A DNA stretch of 64,000 nt from Bacillus sp. ZZV12-4809 (lineage in GTDB: Bacteria; Bacillota; Bacilli; Bacillales; Cytobacillaceae). The notes beneath the pieces were generated by a model. That model did not search any database. It saw nothing but the letters and a program-made list of their open reading frames with translations, and had not been told where the DNA came from. A program made the translations under genes and the position numbers. Location of the stretch: assembly GCF_009849585.1 (NCBI RefSeq), contig NZ_VCRN01000002.1, positions 124,001-188,000 of the forward strand. The letters are read 5' to 3'. Of the stretch, positions 62,126-64,000 are shown in pieces (within the stretch, counting starts at the first letter, position 1; each line of letters begins with the position of its first letter).

Positions 62126-63802
62126 GTGTCAAAAAAAGATTTAGATGGGAAGCTTTTTGCAGAAATGGTCATACAAGGAGCGAACCATTTATCTGCTAAT
62201 GCAAAATTAGTGGATGCCTTAAATGTTTTCCCTGTTCCTGATGGAGACACAGGAACCAACATGAATTTGTCAATGACTTCCGGAGCAAAGGAAGTAAAAG
62301 CTAATATCCAGGAACATATTGGAAAGGTAGGCTCTGCTCTTTCTAAAGGATTGCTGATGGGAGCACGGGGAAACTCGGGAGTAATCCTCTCCCAGCTGTT
62401 TCGGGGCTTTTCAAAAGCGATTGAACAAAAAGCAACCATCAATGGAAAAGAGTTTGCCGACGCCTTGAATGCTGGGGTAGAAACGGCCTATAAGGCTGTA
62501 ATGAAGCCGGTTGAAGGAACAATCCTTACCGTTGCTAAAGATTCCGCCAAGAAAGCGGTCCAGGCTGCGGATCATGAAGATGATATCATCGTGATTATGG
62601 AGGAAGTTCTGAAGGAAGCCAAGGCTTCCCTAAACCGCACTCCTGATCTTCTTCCTGTTTTAAAAGAAGTTGGAGTTGTAGACAGCGGCGGCCAGGGCCT
62701 TGTTTTTGTGTATGAAGGATTTCTTGCCGAGTTAAAAGGCGAAAAACTTCCTGATACACCGGCAGCCCTTCCGAAGATGGATGACCTGGTAAGTGCAGAA
62801 CACCATAAAAATGTTCATAGCTTTATGAACACCGAGGATATTGAGTTTGGCTATTGCACTGAATTTATGGTTAAATTCGAAGATGAAAAGCTTGCTGCCA
62901 ATCCTTTCTCAGAAGACAGGTTCCGCCAGGATTTAAGTCAATATGGCGATTCCCTGTTAGTAATTGCTGATGAGCAGCTTGTTAAAGTACATATCCACTC
63001 TGAACAGCCTGGTGATTGCCTGACATACGGACAGCGCTATGGCAGCTTAATCAATATGAAGATTGAAAATATGCGCCAGCAGCACACCAACCTGGTCGAA
63101 GACGTCCCTACACCTTTAGCAGCTCAAGCTAAGCCTAAAGAAAAACAGGAGTACGGTATTGTGACTGTATCAATGGGCAGCGGCATCGCAGATCTTTTCC
63201 GAAGCATCGGCGCACATGCGGTCATTGAGGGCGGGCAGACAATGAATCCGAGCACGGAAGATATCGTAAAAGCCATTAAAGAGGTAAATGCAAAAAAAGT
63301 AATCATTTTGCCAAATAATAAAAATATCATTATGGCTGCACAGCAGGCTGCAGAAGTGACAGAAGAAGAGGCAGTAGTTGTTCCTTCAAAAACTGTTCCT
63401 CAGGGAATGGCTGCACTTCTTGCTTTTAACCCAAGTGCTGAACTTGCAGAAAACGAAGAAGGCATGACAGATGCCCTTCAGCATGTGAAAACAGGCCAAA
63501 TAACATTTGCTGTCCGTGATACAAGCATCGATGGCCTTGAGATTGAAAAAGACGATTTCATGGGTATTGCAGACGGGAAAATTGTTGTGAAAAACAAGGA
63601 TAGAGTCCAGGCTGCTAAAGATCTTCTGGAAGGAATGATCGACGCTGACTCTGAAATCCTTACCGTCTTAAAGGGTGAAGATGCATCAGAAGAGGATGTA
63701 GACTCACTTATCAGCTATATAGAAGATAAATATGAAGATATTGAAGTCGAGATCCACGATGGCAAACAGCCACTATACTCTTTCATTTTCTCAATTGAAT
63801 AA
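62126..63802 (+). CDS. fakA: FakA (YloV), fatty acid kinase ATP-binding subunit
   Basis: Phosphorylates fatty acids carried by FakB (DegV) proteins for phospholipid synthesis. The product is 558 aa: N-terminal DhaL-like kinase domain (about 1-200) with NVFPVPDGDTGTNMNLSM (metal-binding aspartates) and MGARGNSGVILSQLFRGF, a middle linker domain (EDIEFGYCTEFMV), and a C-terminal DegV-like/DAK domain (VEGGQTMNPSTEDIVKAI-type segment, VPSKTVPQGMAALLAFN). The start is GTG 62126 with GAGGAGGAAAG upstream. Confidence 0.94.
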   Translation: MSKKDLDGKLFAEMVIQGANHLSANAKLVDALNVFPVPDGDTGTNMNLSMTSGAKEVKANIQEHIGKVGSALSKGLLMGARGNSGVILSQLFRGFSKAIEQKATINGKEFADALNAGVETAYKAVMKPVEGTILTVAKDSAKKAVQAADHEDDIIVIMEEVLKEAKASLNRTPDLLPVLKEVGVVDSGGQGLVFVYEGFLAELKGEKLPDTPAALPKMDDLVSAEHHKNVHSFMNTEDIEFGYCTEFMVKFEDEKLAANPFSEDRFRQDLSQYGDSLLVIADEQLVKVHIHSEQPGDCLTYGQRYGSLINMKIENMRQQHTNLVEDVPTPLAAQAKPKEKQEYGIVTVSMGSGIADLFRSIGAHAVIEGGQTMNPSTEDIVKAIKEVNAKKVIILPNNKNIIMAAQQAAEVTEEEAVVVPSKTVPQGMAALLAFNPSAELAENEEGMTDALQHVKTGQITFAVRDTSIDGLEIEKDDFMGIADGKIVVKNKDRVQAAKDLLEGMIDADSEILTVLKGEDASEEDVDSLISYIEDKYEDIEVEIHDGKQPLYSFIFSIE

Positions 63803-63810
63803 CCAATAAA

Positions 63811-63838
63811 TAAAGCGGGGGCCCAGCCTTCGCTTTTA
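63811..63838 (+). terminator. Possible terminator after fakA
   Basis: AAAGCG...GGC-CCA-GCC...CGCTTT forms an interrupted stem with a short T tail. The remaining bases to 64000 show no complete gene. A GGGAGGGG SD-like stretch near 63979 may belong to the next gene, whose start I cannot place. Confidence 0.45.
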
Positions 63839-64000
63839 TCCATTTCAGCCTATTTTTAATGCTTGTAAAACATAAATTTTTATTGGCCATTAAAGTATCT
63901 TTCTTGCATATTCAAATCATAATGTGCTAGTTATAAAGCAGGTGCTTCATAAGCCTGTAAGAAAAAGTAACGGAACAGGGAGGGGTGGCGGACTGTCTGA

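Noticed and set aside
61759-62442. Reverse-strand open frame of 227 codons opposite yloU/fakA
   Set aside because: It is a shadow of two highly conserved genes, has no SD and no recognisable protein motifs.

Overview
The window is chromosomal DNA of an endospore-forming member of the Bacillaceae. It shows the low-to-moderate GC of that group, strong AGGAGG-type Shine-Dalgarno (SD) sites, and the complete sporulation set spoVD, spoVE, spoIIGA, sigE, sigG and spoVM. Gene order follows the Bacillus subtilis segment from spoVD to yloV almost gene for gene. A Cytobacillus- or Mesobacillus-like species is my guess from protein similarity, not something I can prove here. No rRNA, tRNA, CRISPR, prophage or insertion sequence was recognised.

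Layout. (1) 1-14.8 kb is the division and cell wall (dcw) cluster: spoVD (3' part), murE, a lone MurF N-terminal-domain gene, mraY, murD, spoVE, murG, murB, divIB, ylxW, ylxX, sbp, ftsA, ftsZ. (2) 14.9-16.1 kb is hmp (flavohemoglobin), convergent to ftsZ, with a near-perfect FNR-type promoter. It sits where B. subtilis has bpr. (3) 16.4-19.1 kb holds spoIIGA-sigE and sigG, the protease/sigma pair and the late forespore sigma factor. (4) 19.2-23.4 kb is the ylmC-pgeF-ylmE-sepF-ylmG-ylmH-divIVA division-site group. (5) 23.4-28.7 kb holds ileS with its T-box leader, a ylyA-like gene, lspA and ylyB. (6) 28.7-40.6 kb is the complete pyrimidine operon pyrR-P-B-C-AA-AB-K-D-F-E with three PyrR attenuators. 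(7) 40.6-47.9 kb holds rqcH (reverse strand), a two-copy structured repeat, the calcium ATPase yloB, then yloC-remA-gmk-rpoZ. (8) 48.1-60.7 kb is coaBC-priA-def-fmt-rsmB-rlmN-prpC-prkC-rsgA-rpe-thiN, tightly packed with many 4-nt stop/start overlaps. (9) 60.9-64 kb holds spoVM, rpmB (reverse), yloU and fakA.

How it works together. The first region makes lipid II (MurE, MraY, MurD, MurG, MurB), supplies the sporulation transglycosylase/transpeptidase pair (SpoVE/SpoVD) and builds the Z ring (FtsA, FtsZ, SepF, DivIB), with DivIVA marking poles. SpoIIGA activates pro-SigE, and SigG follows in the forespore. The pyr operon makes UMP and is shut off by UMP-bound PyrR acting on three leader RNAs. 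The last region combines translation start and ribosome maturation genes with the PrkC/PrpC kinase-phosphatase pair that senses muropeptides.

Most of the window is ordinary, conserved Bacillaceae sequence. The parts worth a second look are non-standard inserts and regulatory DNA: the murF remnant, the hmp insertion and its promoter architecture, the repeat pair at 42.4-42.8 kb with a predicted three-way junction core, a 3-codon upstream ORF overlapping yloB, and several structured leaders (ftsZ, sigG, rpmB, yloU). I ran no searches; family names come from recognising protein sequences and motifs.
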